A DNA stretch of 64,000 bases from Tenericutes bacterium 4572_104 (GTDB taxonomy: Bacteria > Bacillota_I > Bacilli_A > Izemoplasmatales > UBA5603), in contig NBLG01000001.1 in NCBI GenBank assembly GCA_002084435.1, positions 1 through 64,000 of the forward strand, written 5' to 3'. Below the pieces are notes generated by a model. It saw only the letters and a list, made by a program, of their open reading frames with translations, had not been told where the DNA came from and did not search any database. This document shows positions 8,918 through 17,604 of this stretch, piece after piece (within the stretch, counting starts at the first letter, position 1; the number at the start of each line of letters is the position of its first letter). The position numbers were made by a program, and so were the translations under genes.

Positions 8918-9566
8918 ATAAAGAATATTTACGAATTACACCATCGCGTCTATGAACAACCACAGAAGTTTCGTTTTCTAGTGATTTAATTGTCGCATAG
9001 GCTATAGCTTCTTTTTGGGTTTCAAATAGTTTTAATTTCTTTTTATTTCCTTCCCTTTTAACGAACCATTTATTATTTTCTTTTTGATATAATACGTGGT
9101 ATCGTTTATTAGGATTTTTTTCTATATCTAAATCTTCATCTTTTTCATATAGAAATGAAAATTCTTTTTCTGCTAAATCATTATTTTTTCTTATAGTATA
9201 AGAATTCAAAGTTTCATCTTGGAAATTACCAAGCTCTTTATTAGATTGATTATCTTCTAAAACATCTGGATTTTTAATCTTATATAAATTACTAGATATT
9301 TCATCTTCGTATTCTCTTTCCTCATGGTTTTTTGCGAAAGATGTAATGATAGTAGGTATATTTTCTGGAGACATTTTTGGAGATTCATCATTTATGACTT
9401 CTTCTTTTGGTTCATCTTTATTTTCATTAGAACCTTCTTCTTCATAAATTTCTTCTTCATAGCTATTTGATTTTGTGATTAAGAAATACACAATAGTCAT
9501 AATAATAATCGTAGAAAAAATCATTATTATAAAGATCATATATTCTTTTAAAAAATCCACAAACAT
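8916..9566 (-). CDS. membrane-anchored DUF2188 protein
   Basis: A 216-residue protein: one N-terminal transmembrane helix (about 8-30), a long acidic disordered linker (31-145) rich in Glu/Asp/Asn, and a C-terminal DUF2188-like domain (about 152-216). The last shows the family pattern YHVLY...KWFVKREGNKK...FETQKEAIAYA...VVVHRRDGVIRK. DUF2188 proteins are usually small, free and of unknown function; anchoring one to the membrane by a linker is less common. The ATG follows GAGGTGGG. Last gene of the natA operon. Confidence 0.75.
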   Translation of the reverse strand: MFVDFLKEYMIFIIMIFSTIIIMTIVYFLITKSNSYEEEIYEEEGSNENKDEPKEEVINDESPKMSPENIPTIITSFAKNHEEREYEDEISSNLYKIKNPDVLEDNQSNKELGNFQDETLNSYTIRKNNDLAEKEFSFLYEKDEDLDIEKNPNKRYHVLYQKENNKWFVKREGNKKKLKLFETQKEAIAYATIKSLENETSVVVHRRDGVIRKYSL

Positions 9567-9577
9567 TTAACCCACCT

Positions 9578-10438
9578 CTAGAATAATTTCATTTGAATGT
9601 TTAAATCAGGTTTATAAAGATTTATAATATCTTTTAATGCATATTTAACTTTGTTTTTACGGCACTCAAAAACATAAAGTTTTTTTAACTCTGACATATT
9701 AGGACTTTCCCAAACATGTTTCATACCATATTCTTCATGTAAAGTTACCATTAATTCAGGGAATTCTTTATCTATTATATCATAAAAAGCTTTAATTTTT
9801 TTAGAATCAAATTTTATTGAAAAACTAGGATAAATATAATCAACATTTAAACTAATAGCTCGTTTTATCATTGCTTTAAAACCTTCTAAATCATCATTTA
9901 TATAAGGTATTATTGGTTTAATGATAAGGCCACATAAAATATCATAATTTTTTATTTTAGATAGTATTTTATGTGTATTTTCAAACAAGTAATTAGCTCC
10001 ATATAATTTTGATTCTTTTTTTAATGAAGCTGCTGGTATAGAGATTAATAAGGGGTTGTTTTTTCCAAATTCTTCAAGAATATCTAAATCATCTAATATC
10101 TTAATTGAAGTAGTTTCTAAATATAAACCCATTTTATGTTTTGATAATATCTCTAATATCTTATCTAAAGAATCTAAACCATCATAGATATCGGGATTAT
10201 TTTGAATACCAATAATAGACTTGGGATCCTTATTTTCTAATTCAGCATCTAAAAAATCATAATACTCTGGTAAAAAAGATATAGGGCCGTCACTATAAAC
10301 TGGATTTTGATCCAGTGGAGTTGAATAATATTTAAAATTAGGATTACTACCACTTAACATATTTAAGAAATAATCAACGCCGAAAAAGCGTTTTTGATTT
10401 TTATTAGGTGATAGTAAATGTAGATTTAAAGATTTCAT
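9578..10438 (-). CDS. spore-photoproduct-lyase-like radical SAM fold, cluster cysteines lost
   Basis: A 286-residue protein whose barrel follows the SPL/SplB-like radical SAM proteins of Firmicutes: IIGIQNNPDIYDGLDSLDKILEIL, then LYLETTS..ILDDLDIL, LLISIPAA, CGLIIKPIIPYINDD and VDYIYPSFSIKF. In relatives a GCxHGCIYC segment binds the 4Fe-4S cluster; the equivalent place here (residues 30-38, after DYFLNMLSG) reads GSNPNFKYY, with no cysteine. A radical SAM reaction is therefore unlikely. The C-terminus is QMKLF, close to the QL(S/D)LF beta-clamp-binding peptide seen in relatives. The ATG at 10438 follows AGGGGG; a longer frame to 10498 overlaps the upstream gene and has no ribosome site. Confidence 0.7.
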   Translation of the reverse strand: MKSLNLHLLSPNKNQKRFFGVDYFLNMLSGSNPNFKYYSTPLDQNPVYSDGPISFLPEYYDFLDAELENKDPKSIIGIQNNPDIYDGLDSLDKILEILSKHKMGLYLETTSIKILDDLDILEEFGKNNPLLISIPAASLKKESKLYGANYLFENTHKILSKIKNYDILCGLIIKPIIPYINDDLEGFKAMIKRAISLNVDYIYPSFSIKFDSKKIKAFYDIIDKEFPELMVTLHEEYGMKHVWESPNMSELKKLYVFECRKNKVKYALKDIINLYKPDLNIQMKLF

Positions 10439-10446
10439 ATAGCCCC

Positions 10447-10968
10447 CTAAAAACGCCAAAGAACAGCCATTAAAACGAGAAAGATTACAATTACCCAATA
10501 ACTGTACATTGTAAATTTAATCTTTTTGCTTGTTTCTATTTCATCTAATTTGTCTACTATTTTTTTTGCTTTTTTTCTATCTGTATTGCGAAAGACTACA
10601 AGATAAGGTTTACAGACATCATGACAGATGTTTTTTTCATCTACTTCATTCTCTTTCGCAAGGTTTAATATTTTTTTGTGAATATATGAATATTGTTTTC
10701 GATATACATTGAAGAAAAAATAGCCATAATTTTTCTTCTTAGAATATACAAAATAAATAACAGTTAGAGTAAAAGCTATTATAGAAATAGCTATTATAAA
10801 TTCAACTGTTTTTTCTGTATCTAAATAATATACCATAAGAAAAAAGCTTAATAAGAAAAACATCATTAAGAAACGATTGATTGAAAAATGAAATTTTAAG
10901 AAAGTATTAAGGGTAAAATAACCCAATAAAGCAGTAATTAAAACTTTAAGAATAAATGTAAGTGTCAT
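10447..10968 (-). CDS. four-helix membrane protein, unknown
   Basis: A 173-residue protein I do not recognise. Three hydrophobic helices lie in the first 75 residues (about 5-22, 32-48, 57-75), followed by a basic soluble stretch of about 75 residues with Lys-rich helices and two cysteines (NICHDVCKPY), then a final helix (153-171) ending in WRF. Both ends are probably on the same side. The ATG overlaps the stop of the kinase gene (ATGA) and follows GGAGGT, so it belongs to the natA operon. Confidence 0.7.
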   Translation of the reverse strand: MTLTFILKVLITALLGYFTLNTFLKFHFSINRFLMMFFLLSFFLMVYYLDTEKTVEFIIAISIIAFTLTVIYFVYSKKKNYGYFFFNVYRKQYSYIHKKILNLAKENEVDEKNICHDVCKPYLVVFRNTDRKKAKKIVDKLDEIETSKKIKFTMYSYWVIVIFLVLMAVLWRF

Positions 10969-11519
10969 GATTTACCTCCATTAATAAATGGTTTTACTAA
11001 AGTTAAGAGTTCTTCTAATGTTAATTCATGGGTGACTTTTAAAACAGGAACAGAAACATCTTCAAGCCATAACAAGTGTTGCCTGCGAGATCTTTCAGTT
11101 TCTGGATTGTCTTCATAATCACTAACCCATTTTAAAAAACTTAGATGTTGTTCGTAAAGGTCTCCACCTGGTAAAATTCTTTTACCAAAGCGTTCCTTTT
11201 CTCGTTGTTTTATTCTTTGAATACGAATATCCTTATCAAGATTAATATAGACAAATAAATCTATTTTAGATTTTAATTCATCAGCGATTCCTACTAATGA
11301 TCCAGCTATAACAGTATTTAATCCGTTTTTAAGCTCATTAATTATTAACTCTGAAGCTTCATAATTAGTGTATCTATCTGTAAAAGGTGGATCCGTTTTT
11401 TTCCATAAGTAATCATCGACATCGATGAATTGATATCCAAAATTAGCACTAATATTTTTAGCTAAGGTTGTAGAACCTGATCCTGAAGAACCAAATATAT
11501 TTATTAAATGTTGTTTCAT
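10965..11519 (-). CDS. P-loop kinase of the adenylate/shikimate-kinase-like type
   Basis: A 184-residue soluble protein with a Walker A loop GSSGSGSTT (about 10-18) and the overall layout of small nucleoside/nucleotide kinases: DVDDYLWKKTDPPF after the P-loop, a VIAGS strand, FVYINLD, and an arginine-rich lid with RIQRIKQREKERFG. The substrate cannot be told from the sequence. AGGAGG precedes the ATG. It sits between natB and a membrane protein; the linkage to an ABC exporter is not explained. Confidence 0.75.
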   Translation of the reverse strand: MKQHLINIFGSSGSGSTTLAKNISANFGYQFIDVDDYLWKKTDPPFTDRYTNYEASELIINELKNGLNTVIAGSLVGIADELKSKIDLFVYINLDKDIRIQRIKQREKERFGKRILPGGDLYEQHLSFLKWVSDYEDNPETERSRRQHLLWLEDVSVPVLKVTHELTLEELLTLVKPFINGGKS

Positions 11520-11526
11520 ATTCCTC

Positions 11527-12702
11527 CTACTTGTTAAACATAATCTTTTCGCTATTAAACATTCTATTTAATATTATTACAAAGAATGTTAGATATGCAA
11601 AATTAGCTATAACAGTTATTAAAAGATAGTTAAAAGCAAATTCATCGAAGGTAAATATAGCAGTAAGGGTTTGAACTGAATTGTATATTGGTAATAAATA
11701 TAGAAAATAATTTGTGTTAGCTCCATCACTAAACATTGATGTTAAAGCGACTAAAATAGTTATTATATAAATTGGAATTATTAATGAACTAGCTTCTTTT
11801 AAACTTCTAGAATAGGCAGAAATAATAGATATTACTCCTACTATTATAAATACAGTAGAGAATAATATTAAAAGAATCATTAAATATTCATATACTGAGT
11901 ACATAGAAGCTGAAATATCCCCACTCATTTCTAACAAAGTAGGCAAAGAAGCCATGATTCCGATAAACGAAGATGTTGCGGAAATCAATGTTAAAACAGA
12001 TAGAGAAAATATCTTGCCAATGGCTATTTCGCGGCGTTTCACAGGGGTTACTAAGAGGGTGGAAATCGTTCCTCTTTCCTTTTCGCCAGCAATTGATTCA
12101 GGTCCAATTGCCATAGCTCCTGAAAACAGAAACATAATGATTAACATAGGCAAAATTGAAGCCATAGCAAAACCATTTAATTTTTTACTATCGAGTTCAG
12201 TTCCAGTTTGGTTAAATACAAAATAATTTGTATCTCCATATAGATTATAACTTAAGGTTTCCCTATAAATCATTAGATAATTAGTAAATGTACTAGCTAT
12301 CTGTGATGAGCTGATTTTATTAGGATTATAATAGATATAGACTTCAGGTTTTTCACCAGTTCCATTGTAATTATTTATATTTGGGTCTAAATATATTAAT
12401 AATGACCATTCATCATTATCTATTTTTTCTTTGATTTCATCAATTCTACTATTCTCAAGAGCTATAACATGAAATTGATCGCTAGATTCGTCAGTTTCAT
12501 AGATTGCGCTAAATTCAGCGGTAGGATTTACTATAGCTATATCATATACTTCTTCAGTATACATATTTGTCACAGCTGAACCAATAAATGTATAGATTAA
12601 AAAAATCATTAAACCAGGGAAGATAAAAACGGTTAATACTAGACGTTTGTCTTTAGTAACCCTATCCCATTCCTTTTTAAAGATAGTTAAAATGTTTTTC
12701 AT
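11527..12702 (-). CDS. natB: ABC-2 type permease, NatB-like
   Basis: A 391-residue membrane subunit. One N-terminal helix (about 22-45) is followed by an outside domain of roughly 130 residues and then five helices, the ABC-2 (NatB/CcmB-like) arrangement. The GPESIAGEKERGTISTLLVTPVKRREIAIGK stretch before the helix cluster is the coupling signature of this family. Pairs with the ATPase whose stop overlaps its ATG (ATGA). In Bacillus NatAB exports Na+; other relatives export peptides or drugs, so the substrate is uncertain. Confidence 0.85.
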   Translation of the reverse strand: MKNILTIFKKEWDRVTKDKRLVLTVFIFPGLMIFLIYTFIGSAVTNMYTEEVYDIAIVNPTAEFSAIYETDESSDQFHVIALENSRIDEIKEKIDNDEWSLLIYLDPNINNYNGTGEKPEVYIYYNPNKISSSQIASTFTNYLMIYRETLSYNLYGDTNYFVFNQTGTELDSKKLNGFAMASILPMLIIMFLFSGAMAIGPESIAGEKERGTISTLLVTPVKRREIAIGKIFSLSVLTLISATSSFIGIMASLPTLLEMSGDISASMYSVYEYLMILLILFSTVFIIVGVISIISAYSRSLKEASSLIIPIYIITILVALTSMFSDGANTNYFLYLLPIYNSVQTLTAIFTFDEFAFNYLLITVIANFAYLTFFVIILNRMFNSEKIMFNK

Positions 12703-13472
12703 GAGTTATCACTACCTTCCATTAAAGAAAAGAAATATTGTTCTAATGTTTCTCCTTCTTTTAGAAGATTTTCTAACCTATCGACTATTTGAAGCTTTCC
12801 ATTTATTATAATACCTACTCTATCACATATTTTCTCTACTAAAGATAAAATATGAGTAGATACAATTATTGTTTTGCCTTTATTTTTTAATTCAACTAGA
12901 TAATCAGTAACTACCTTAGCGGTTAAAATATCTAAACCATTAGTAGGTTCATCAAAGATTATAACATCTGGATCATGTACAAGAGATATAGCCAGTTGTA
13001 CTTTTTGACGCATACCACTAGACAAGTCTCCAACTTTAACTTCAGCGAACTTATCTATACCAAAGCGTTGAAACATCTCAGCTTTTCTATTTTTTCTAGT
13101 AGTTTCATCAATTCCATGTAGTTTAGAGAAAAAATCATAGAGATAATTTGGAGTAAAGAAATCTTCTAATTTTAAATCACTAGTTAAAAAGCCAATAGTT
13201 GAACGAACTTCTTCTTCCGCTTTAATTACAGAATGCCCATTGATTAAGATATCACCAGTATCAGGTTTAATTAAAGTTGAAATACAGCGAAGTGTAGTAG
13301 TTTTACCCGCACCATTAGGGCCTAACAAGCCAAATATTTCGCCTTTAAATGCATCAAAACTAAGTCCATTTACAGCTATTTTTTTCTTATTAGTTGTTCT
13401 TTCAATTCGTCGCTGTTTTTTATTTAAATTAAATGTTTTTGTTATATTTTTAACTTCAACTGTTTTTAACAT
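12699..13472 (-). CDS. natA: ABC transporter ATPase, NatA-like
   Basis: A 257-residue ATP-binding subunit. Walker A GPNGAGKTT, signature LSSGMRQKVQLA, Walker B VIIFDEPTNGLD and H-loop STH are all present. SSGMRQK instead of the common SGGQ is typical of the NatA and DRA-like groups. A basic insert (KKQRRIERTTNKKK) near the N-terminus is seen in NatA relatives. The ATG follows GGAGG. First gene of a six-gene operon: natA, natB, kinase, membrane protein, SPL-like, DUF2188. Confidence 0.88.
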   Translation of the reverse strand: MLKTVEVKNITKTFNLNKKQRRIERTTNKKKIAVNGLSFDAFKGEIFGLLGPNGAGKTTTLRCISTLIKPDTGDILINGHSVIKAEEEVRSTIGFLTSDLKLEDFFTPNYLYDFFSKLHGIDETTRKNRKAEMFQRFGIDKFAEVKVGDLSSGMRQKVQLAISLVHDPDVIIFDEPTNGLDILTAKVVTDYLVELKNKGKTIIVSTHILSLVEKICDRVGIIINGKLQIVDRLENLLKEGETLEQYFFSLMEGSDNS

Positions 13473-13496
13473 CTCTTCCTCCGTAATTCAATAAAT

Positions 13497-13525
13497 ATAA
13501 TAACAAAAAAAACATATATTTACAA
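13497..13525 (-). promoter_or_regulatory. promoter of the natA operon
   Basis: Minus strand TTGTAA (13520-13525), 17 bases, TATTAT (13497-13502), with the start codon about 25 bases downstream. Spacer is T-rich. Confidence 0.6.
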
Positions 13526-13534
13526 ACCAATATC

Positions 13535-13563
13535 AAAAAAAAAGTCTATTTTAAATAGGCTTC
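13535..13563 (-). terminator. terminator after rplT
   Basis: Minus strand AAGCCTATT, short loop, AATAGACTT and nine T, with one mismatch in the stem; it ends the infC-rpmI-rplT unit. Confidence 0.75.
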
Positions 13564-13568
13564 TTTTA

Positions 13569-13937
13569 TTATTTGTTTGCTTTTTCGATAGCTTTTTGAG
13601 CTTGTTTACAAAGAGCGCTAAATCCCTTTGCATCGTGAACTGCTATATCAGCTAACATTTTGCGGTTTACCTCGATTTTAGCTAGTTTTAACCCGTTAAT
13701 TAATCTTGAATAAGACATTCCATTTATTCTACTAGCTGCGTTAATTCTTGTAATCCAAAGTTTACGGAAATCTCTTTTTCTTCTACGACGATCTCTATAA
13801 GCATATTTTAAAGAGTGCATTACTTGTTCTTTAGCAGTTTTGTATAATAAATGTTTAGCACCATAATATCCTTTTGCTAGTTTTAGTATTTTTTTACGTC
13901 TTTTTCTTGTAACATGGCTTCCTTTTACACGTGGCAT
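13569..13937 (-). CDS. rplT: 50S ribosomal protein L20
   Basis: A 122-residue protein with the highly basic N-terminal helix ([26 protein letters not shown]) that threads into 23S rRNA, and the L20 core [24 protein letters not shown]. Length and sequence are standard. L20 normally represses its own operon by binding an mRNA copy of its rRNA site; the leader at 14740-14870 has the matching attenuator layout. Confidence 0.98.
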   Translation of the reverse strand: MPRVKGSHVTRKRRKKILKLAKGYYGAKHLLYKTAKEQVMHSLKYAYRDRRRRKRDFRKLWITRINAASRINGMSYSRLINGLKLAKIEVNRKMLADIAVHDAKGFSALCKQAQKAIEKANK

Positions 13938-13955
13938 AATTCTTCACTCCTTCTC

Positions 13956-14153
13956 TTATAGATATGGAACTTGATGTTTAATTCTCTTCAAATCAGAAGT
14001 TTTAACAGTTTCAGTTCCTCTCGCTTGACGATTTTGTTTTGGGGTTTTATGGCTCATCAAATGGCCATTAAAAGCAGATGGTCTTGTAAGTTTACCAGAC
14101 CCAGTTCTTTTTAATCTCTTTTTTGTACCTGAATGTGATCTCATTTTTGGCAT
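13956..14153 (-). CDS. rpmI: 50S ribosomal protein L35
   Basis: A 65-residue basic protein with the L35 signature MPKMRSHSGTKKRLKRTGSGKL and AFNGHLMSHKTPKQNR. Sits between infC and rplT with short spacers, the conserved bacterial order. Confidence 0.97.
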   Translation of the reverse strand: MPKMRSHSGTKKRLKRTGSGKLTRPSAFNGHLMSHKTPKQNRQARGTETVKTSDLKRIKHQVPYL

Positions 14154-14175
14154 AATTATTTCTCCTTTGTAAGTA

Positions 14176-14718
14176 TTATTTTTTTACAGGTCCTAACATC
14201 ATAGATATATATCTACCATCATGGGTAATCTTGCTTTCCAATTCACCAAATTCACTGCAATCTTCAGCGAATTTTTGAAGCACAGATTTGCCTTGTTCTA
14301 CCAAAGCAGGAACATAACGATATGGAAGTCTAACTGAAACTTTAAGCTTGTTTCCCTTGCTTAAAAACTTTCTACCATTGCGAAGTTTGGTTTCAAAATC
14401 ATGTTTTTCAATAACAGCAGTCATACGAATCTCTTTAAGCTCAACAGTTTTTTGATGTTTTTTCGCTTCTCTTGCTTTTCTTTGTTGTTCATAACGATAT
14501 TTACTGTAATCCATCAATTTGCATACTGGTGGTTTAGCTTTAGGAGCTACGCATACTAAATCGTATCCTTCATCTTGAGCTATACGATTTGCTTCTCTTG
14601 ACGATATAACGCCATATTGTGTACCATCTTGACCAACTAAGCGAACTTCACGAAAACGTACCATTTCGTTAATTAATGTATTATCTTGCTTTTTTGGTTT
14701 TTCATTTCTATATAGGAT
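14176..14718 (-). CDS. infC: translation initiation factor IF-3, probable ATC start
   Basis: Binds the 30S subunit, monitors the start codon and prevents 50S joining. Both IF-3 domains are present: N-terminal VRFREVRLVGQDGTQYGV with EGYDLVCVAPKAKPPVCKLMDY, and a C-terminal KEIRMTAVIEKHDF...KGNKLKVSVRL half. The open frame could be read from TTG 14733, but that codon is part of the ribosome site TTGGAGGTG and has none of its own. The codon six bases after GGAGGTG is ATC (14716-14718). Rare AUU/AUC starts are known for infC and let IF-3 repress itself. From ATC the protein has 180 residues. Confidence 0.95.
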   Translation of the reverse strand: MLYRNEKPKKQDNTLINEMVRFREVRLVGQDGTQYGVISSREANRIAQDEGYDLVCVAPKAKPPVCKLMDYSKYRYEQQRKAREAKKHQKTVELKEIRMTAVIEKHDFETKLRNGRKFLSKGNKLKVSVRLPYRYVPALVEQGKSVLQKFAEDCSEFGELESKITHDGRYISMMLGPVKK

Positions 14719-14739
14719 ATTAAACACCTCCAAGGTAAA

Positions 14740-14870
14740 TTAAAAGTGGATACCGCATAGGTACCCACATATAAAATCATGCTTTAAACATTTCTACCGC
14801 TAAGCATGGACCCATTGATTAGTTCAATCGGGTGAGAAGTGGGTACTTCTTCTTTCTACGGTTAAGACCA
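14740..14870 (-). promoter_or_regulatory. L20 leader, attenuator of the infC-rpmI-rplT operon
   Basis: The 5' leader before infC folds in two exclusive ways. Terminator: arms 14760-14768 (GTGGGTACC) and 14746-14754 (GGTATCCAC), loop TATGC, then TTTTA. Antiterminator: 14839-14846 (GTACCCAC) can pair with 14761-14768 (GTGGGTAC) and break the terminator. A separate 7-bp stem (CATGCTT, 14802-14808, with AAGCATG, 14778-14784) lies between and contains the loop sequence GCGGTAGAAA. This is the layout of Firmicutes L20 leaders, in which bound L20 favours termination. Confidence 0.8.
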
Positions 14871-14875
14871 TTAGA

Positions 14876-14904
14876 ATTATATTATAAATGCTATTATTTG
14901 TCAA
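14876..14904 (-). promoter_or_regulatory. consensus promoter of infC operon, overlapping the end of glmU
   Basis: Perfect TTGACA (14899-14904), 17 bases, perfect TATAAT (14876-14881) on the minus strand. The -35 lies in the last codons of glmU, so the translation operon starts before the upstream gene ends. Predicted start near 14869. Confidence 0.85.
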
Positions 14905-16288
14905 GATTTTTCTTCTTTTCTTTTTCTTTCTTTAATTTCATATAATTTTCTTTATTAACTTGATAAGCTCTAGCTATCGCAAGAGATGCCTTTGGAACGT
15001 TTTTATTTAATGTAGATCCAGCCGCAATAAATGATTCATCATGTATTTCGATTGGTGCTATTAGATTAGCATTACAGCCGACAAAAACATTATCTCCAAT
15101 AATAGTTTTATACTTATGTTTACCATCATAATTAACAGTAATAGCACCGCAACCAAAGTTTACATGTTGTCCAATAGTAGCGTCACCTATATATGCTAAG
15201 TGAGAGGCTTTAGTATTAGTTCCTGTAGTTGATTTTTTAACTTCTACAAAATTACCGATTCTGTTTCTAGGTCCGATATCAGCTCCATCTCTTAAATGAG
15301 CAAAAGGCCCAACAGTTGAAAATTCTTGAATCCTTGAATTGTATACTAAAGAGTGTTTACAAGTTACACCTTCTCCTATAATACTGTTATGAATTTCAGT
15401 GTTAGGACCTATTTGAGAATTTTTCTTAATTATTGAATTACCTGTAATATAAGTATTAGGATGTATCGTAACATTTTCTTCAATCACAACATTTTGTCCA
15501 ATAGTAATAGTTTCAGGATTAATCATCGCAACACCTTTTAACATAAAGCGCTTATTAATATCATGACGTAATCTTCCTTCAGCTATGCTTAAAGCATAAA
15601 GGTCATTAACTCCCATTGCCTTATAAGCTGTTTTTAAAAGGTATGTACAGATAACCGCATTTTCGTTTCTCAATATCTTAACAATGTCGGTTAAATAATA
15701 TTCTCCTTTAGAATTGTTATTATTTATTTTATCTAAAGCACTGAATAGTTTCTCATTCTTAATAACATATATTCCAGTGTTAATTTCCTTAATTAATTTT
15801 TGTTCTTCTGAGGCTTCATTTTCTTCGACAATTGAATCTAGTTTATTTTCTTTATTTTTAATTATTCTACCATATCCAGTAGGATCATCCACAATAGCTG
15901 AAATCAAAGTTAAATCACGTTTATTATTCTCATGAGCATTTATGGCTTCTCTAATAATTGAATCATCAATTAAGGGCATATCTCCAGGCAGAATAAAAGT
16001 AAATCCTTCCTTGTCTTTTAAATAATTTTTAGCCATTTTAACAGCGTGACCAGTTCCTAGTTGTTCTTCTTGAATGGCATAAGAAACGCTTGTATTTAAG
16101 ATATCTTGAATGATTTCTTTTTTGTGTCCAACAACTACAATTAATTCATCAAATATTTCTGCGTTTTTTAAATGTTCTACGATGTAGGCAATCATAGGTT
16201 TTTTTAATAAAGGATAAGCACATTTAGGCAATTCTGTCTTCATTCTTGTTCCTTTACCTGCAGCTAATACAATTGCGTATTTTTTCAT
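14894..16288 (-). CDS. glmU: bifunctional N-acetylglucosamine-1-phosphate uridyltransferase / glucosamine-1-phosphate acetyltransferase
   Basis: Last two steps to UDP-GlcNAc. The N-terminal half is the uridyltransferase with LAAGKGTRMKTELPK, the C-terminal half a left-handed beta-helix acetyltransferase with GPFAHLRDGADIG, NFVEVKKS, HLAYIGDATIG and NFGCGAITVNYDG. The 464-residue length is normal. Third gene of the glmS-glmM-glmU run, so this organism makes its whole UDP-GlcNAc supply from one operon. The product feeds wall, glycolipid or surface glycan; no wall gene in this window says which. Confidence 0.96.
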   Translation of the reverse strand: MKKYAIVLAAGKGTRMKTELPKCAYPLLKKPMIAYIVEHLKNAEIFDELIVVVGHKKEIIQDILNTSVSYAIQEEQLGTGHAVKMAKNYLKDKEGFTFILPGDMPLIDDSIIREAINAHENNKRDLTLISAIVDDPTGYGRIIKNKENKLDSIVEENEASEEQKLIKEINTGIYVIKNEKLFSALDKINNNNSKGEYYLTDIVKILRNENAVICTYLLKTAYKAMGVNDLYALSIAEGRLRHDINKRFMLKGVAMINPETITIGQNVVIEENVTIHPNTYITGNSIIKKNSQIGPNTEIHNSIIGEGVTCKHSLVYNSRIQEFSTVGPFAHLRDGADIGPRNRIGNFVEVKKSTTGTNTKASHLAYIGDATIGQHVNFGCGAITVNYDGKHKYKTIIGDNVFVGCNANLIAPIEIHDESFIAAGSTLNKNVPKASLAIARAYQVNKENYMKLKKEKEKKKNLDK

Positions 16289-16291
16289 AAA

Positions 16292-17596
16292 TTACTTCCT
16301 TTCTTGTTGGATAGATTCCAACGTTTTAACAATTCTATCAATTATATCATTAACTAACTCCATTTTTCTTGCGGAAGCAGAAATTCTAATAAGAGGTTCA
16401 GTTCCTGAAGCTCTTACTAAAACTTTTCCCTTTCCATCTAATTCCTTTGTTATCTCATTTATTAAAGATATCACTTTAGGGTGATGAACCAATGTTTTAT
16501 CAACATTACGCAAATTATATAAACGGTCAGGATAAAATACAACATCTTTAATTAATTCAGATAAAGTAGTATTTTTCTCAGTTAATATTTTAATAAGATA
16601 AACAGCGTTTAATAAACCATCGCCACTTATAAATAGGTTTTTATTAATTACATGTCCAGAGTTTTCTCCGCCTAAAATACTACCATGCTTTTCCATTTCT
16701 TGTAGTACATATTTATCGCCAACATCAGAGAGTACGACTTTTATATCTTTGGAATTAAGTGCTTCAATAATCCCTAAATTACTCATTTTACTAAGAACAA
16801 CTGTATTGTTTTTTAATAAATTATTTTCTTTTAAATATATTGCGAAAATATAAATCATTAAATCACCATCGATGATGTTTCCTGAAGAATCACAGGTTAA
16901 AACCCTATCTCCATCACCATCAAAGGCAAAACCAATATCAAATTTATTTTCTTTCACATAATTTACTACATGTTCCATATGAGTAGAACCAACATTTTGG
17001 TTGATATTAAATCCATTAGGTTCATCTCCTATAAATTCTATATCATTTGAAACATGAAGTAAAACATGTTTGGCTGGTTTTATACTAGCTCCATTAGCTA
17101 AATCAAAGACTATTTTTAAAGAAGTCGGTGTAATAAAAGATTCATATAAACTAAAGTATGAAAATAAAGGATTATAATTAAGAATCTCCTTACCCTGCAT
17201 TATAGGGTTTAAAGTTATTATGCCATCTATTACATCTTCTATTATTTTTTCTTGATCAGGAGTTATCTTTATACCCTTGTTAAAGATTTTAATTCCATTA
17301 TCTTGATAAGGATTATGGCTAGCTGTAACCATAACTCCATAACAGCTTTTCTGAATTGTCATAAAAGCAAGTACTGGTGTTGATTGAATATCGATATCAA
17401 TAACTTCTAATCCAGAATCTAAAATACCGCGTTTTATTTCTCTTACTATCATATGTCCTGATTCTCTAGTATCGCGAGAAATAATAATACGTTTAGCTTT
17501 TAATAAATATAAACTTCTACCTACTGCATAAGCCATTGATTCATTTATATAATCATAGGCTTTTCCTCTAATTCCATCTGTCCCAAAATATTTCAT
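16292..17596 (-). CDS. glmM: phosphoglucosamine mutase
   Basis: Converts glucosamine-6-phosphate to glucosamine-1-phosphate. Four-domain phosphohexomutase: active serine in TASHNPYQDNGIK, metal loop DGDGDR, sugar loop GGENSGH and phosphate loop RASGTEPLIRI. N-terminal KYFGTDGIRG is the GlmM form. At 434 residues it is slightly shorter than the usual ~445. It lies between glmS and glmU with spacers of a few bases. Confidence 0.95.
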   Translation of the reverse strand: MKYFGTDGIRGKAYDYINESMAYAVGRSLYLLKAKRIIISRDTRESGHMIVREIKRGILDSGLEVIDIDIQSTPVLAFMTIQKSCYGVMVTASHNPYQDNGIKIFNKGIKITPDQEKIIEDVIDGIITLNPIMQGKEILNYNPLFSYFSLYESFITPTSLKIVFDLANGASIKPAKHVLLHVSNDIEFIGDEPNGFNINQNVGSTHMEHVVNYVKENKFDIGFAFDGDGDRVLTCDSSGNIIDGDLMIYIFAIYLKENNLLKNNTVVLSKMSNLGIIEALNSKDIKVVLSDVGDKYVLQEMEKHGSILGGENSGHVINKNLFISGDGLLNAVYLIKILTEKNTTLSELIKDVVFYPDRLYNLRNVDKTLVHHPKVISLINEITKELDGKGKVLVRASGTEPLIRISASARKMELVNDIIDRIVKTLESIQQERK

Positions 17597-17604
17597 ATAT
17601 ACTC

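Noticed and set aside
10438..10498. Longer start for the SPL-like gene
   Set aside because: The extra residues overlap the preceding membrane-protein gene, and AGGGGG fits only ATG 10438.
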